Part shown: piece by piece, positions 62,092 through 64,000 of the stretch | How the letters are laid out: every line of letters begins with the position of its first letter | How positions within the stretch are numbered: position 1 is the stretch's first letter | Source of the DNA: Thiocystis violascens DSM 198 | GTDB taxonomy: Bacteria > Pseudomonadota > Gammaproteobacteria > Chromatiales > Chromatiaceae | DNA: 64,000 bases | Reading direction: 5' to 3' | NCBI RefSeq assembly: GCF_000227745.2 | Contig: NC_018012.1 | Coordinates: 3,217,501 to 3,281,500 of the forward strand | Position numbers and translations under genes: made by a program | Notes under the pieces: model-generated | What the model saw: the letters and a program-made list of their open reading frames with translations, nothing else | What the model was told of the DNA's origin: nothing | The model's database searches: none

Positions 62092-64000
<1,909 letters not shown>

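Overview
The window looks like high-GC gammaproteobacterial chromosome, most likely from a purple sulfur bacterium (Chromatiaceae) or a close relative. The clues are the end of an Allochromatium-type 2[4Fe-4S] ferredoxin at the right edge, a di-haem cytochrome c4, a cytochrome c/SCO1/PCu(A)C copper cassette, a ftsY-ftsE-ftsX operon and an Mrp antiporter operon with fused mrpA-mrpB. No rRNA, tRNA or CRISPR array was seen.

Layout. 1-2.2 kb: decayed transposases. 2.2-4.4 kb: rsmA and a transaldolase (minus strand). 4.5-24.1 kb: an island made almost entirely of insertion sequences (IS), many nested inside one another. 24.2-30.0 kb: mrp/mnh operon, minus strand, A'(A+B)CDEFG. 30.06-34.3 kb: more nested IS elements at the start of, and inside, a small secreted-protein gene. 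34.2-49.9 kb: two unrecognised or poorly known genes, a Braun-type lipoprotein facing an L,D-transpeptidase, an EF-G paralogue, a diguanylate cyclase, carbonic anhydrase, cytochrome/copper genes, cytochrome c4, a gutted PAS...EAL gene, and ftsXEY. 50.0-56.5 kb: two large signalling genes overlapping by 8 bp (CheB-CheR-PAS and PAS-GGDEF-EAL). 56.8-61.2 kb: two paralogous DUF21/CBS/CorC membrane proteins and a family-2 glycosyltransferase. 61.6-64.0 kb: a small membrane protein, gamma-glutamyltransferase and ferredoxin.

Mobile DNA. Working names used here: IS5-A (1194 bp, six copies, ends GAGGGTGTAGACAAAA, 3-bp target duplication of the form TNA); IS4-B (1185 bp, three copies, ends CTCATCACCTATCA, 9-10 bp duplication, A AAA AAG slippery site); IS4-C (about 1.38 kb, four damaged copies, ends near CATAxGCGCCAAC). 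Single or fragmentary elements belong to ISAzo13, IS982, Tn5-type IS4, IS1182, IS110/IS1111, an unassigned DDE family, IS1595 (two), IS630, IS3 and ISAs1. A large serine-recombinase gene is cut into four ordered pieces across 6.9-14.1 kb by successive insertions, with a further catalytic-domain piece at 20.4 kb.

Most notable signals: a perfect 16-bp palindrome matching the chromosomal parS (ParB-binding) sequence in a 158-bp non-IS remnant (17020-17035); a family of about 87-bp mini-elements with inverted ends lying at gene 3' ends, two of which supply the host gene's stop codon; a conserved -1 frameshift signal in all three IS4-B copies; a chimeric IS1182/IS5-A unit flanked by a 3-bp direct repeat; and an uncharacterised two-gene unit pairing a DUF98/Ycf21 chorismate-lyase-like protein with an unknown protein.
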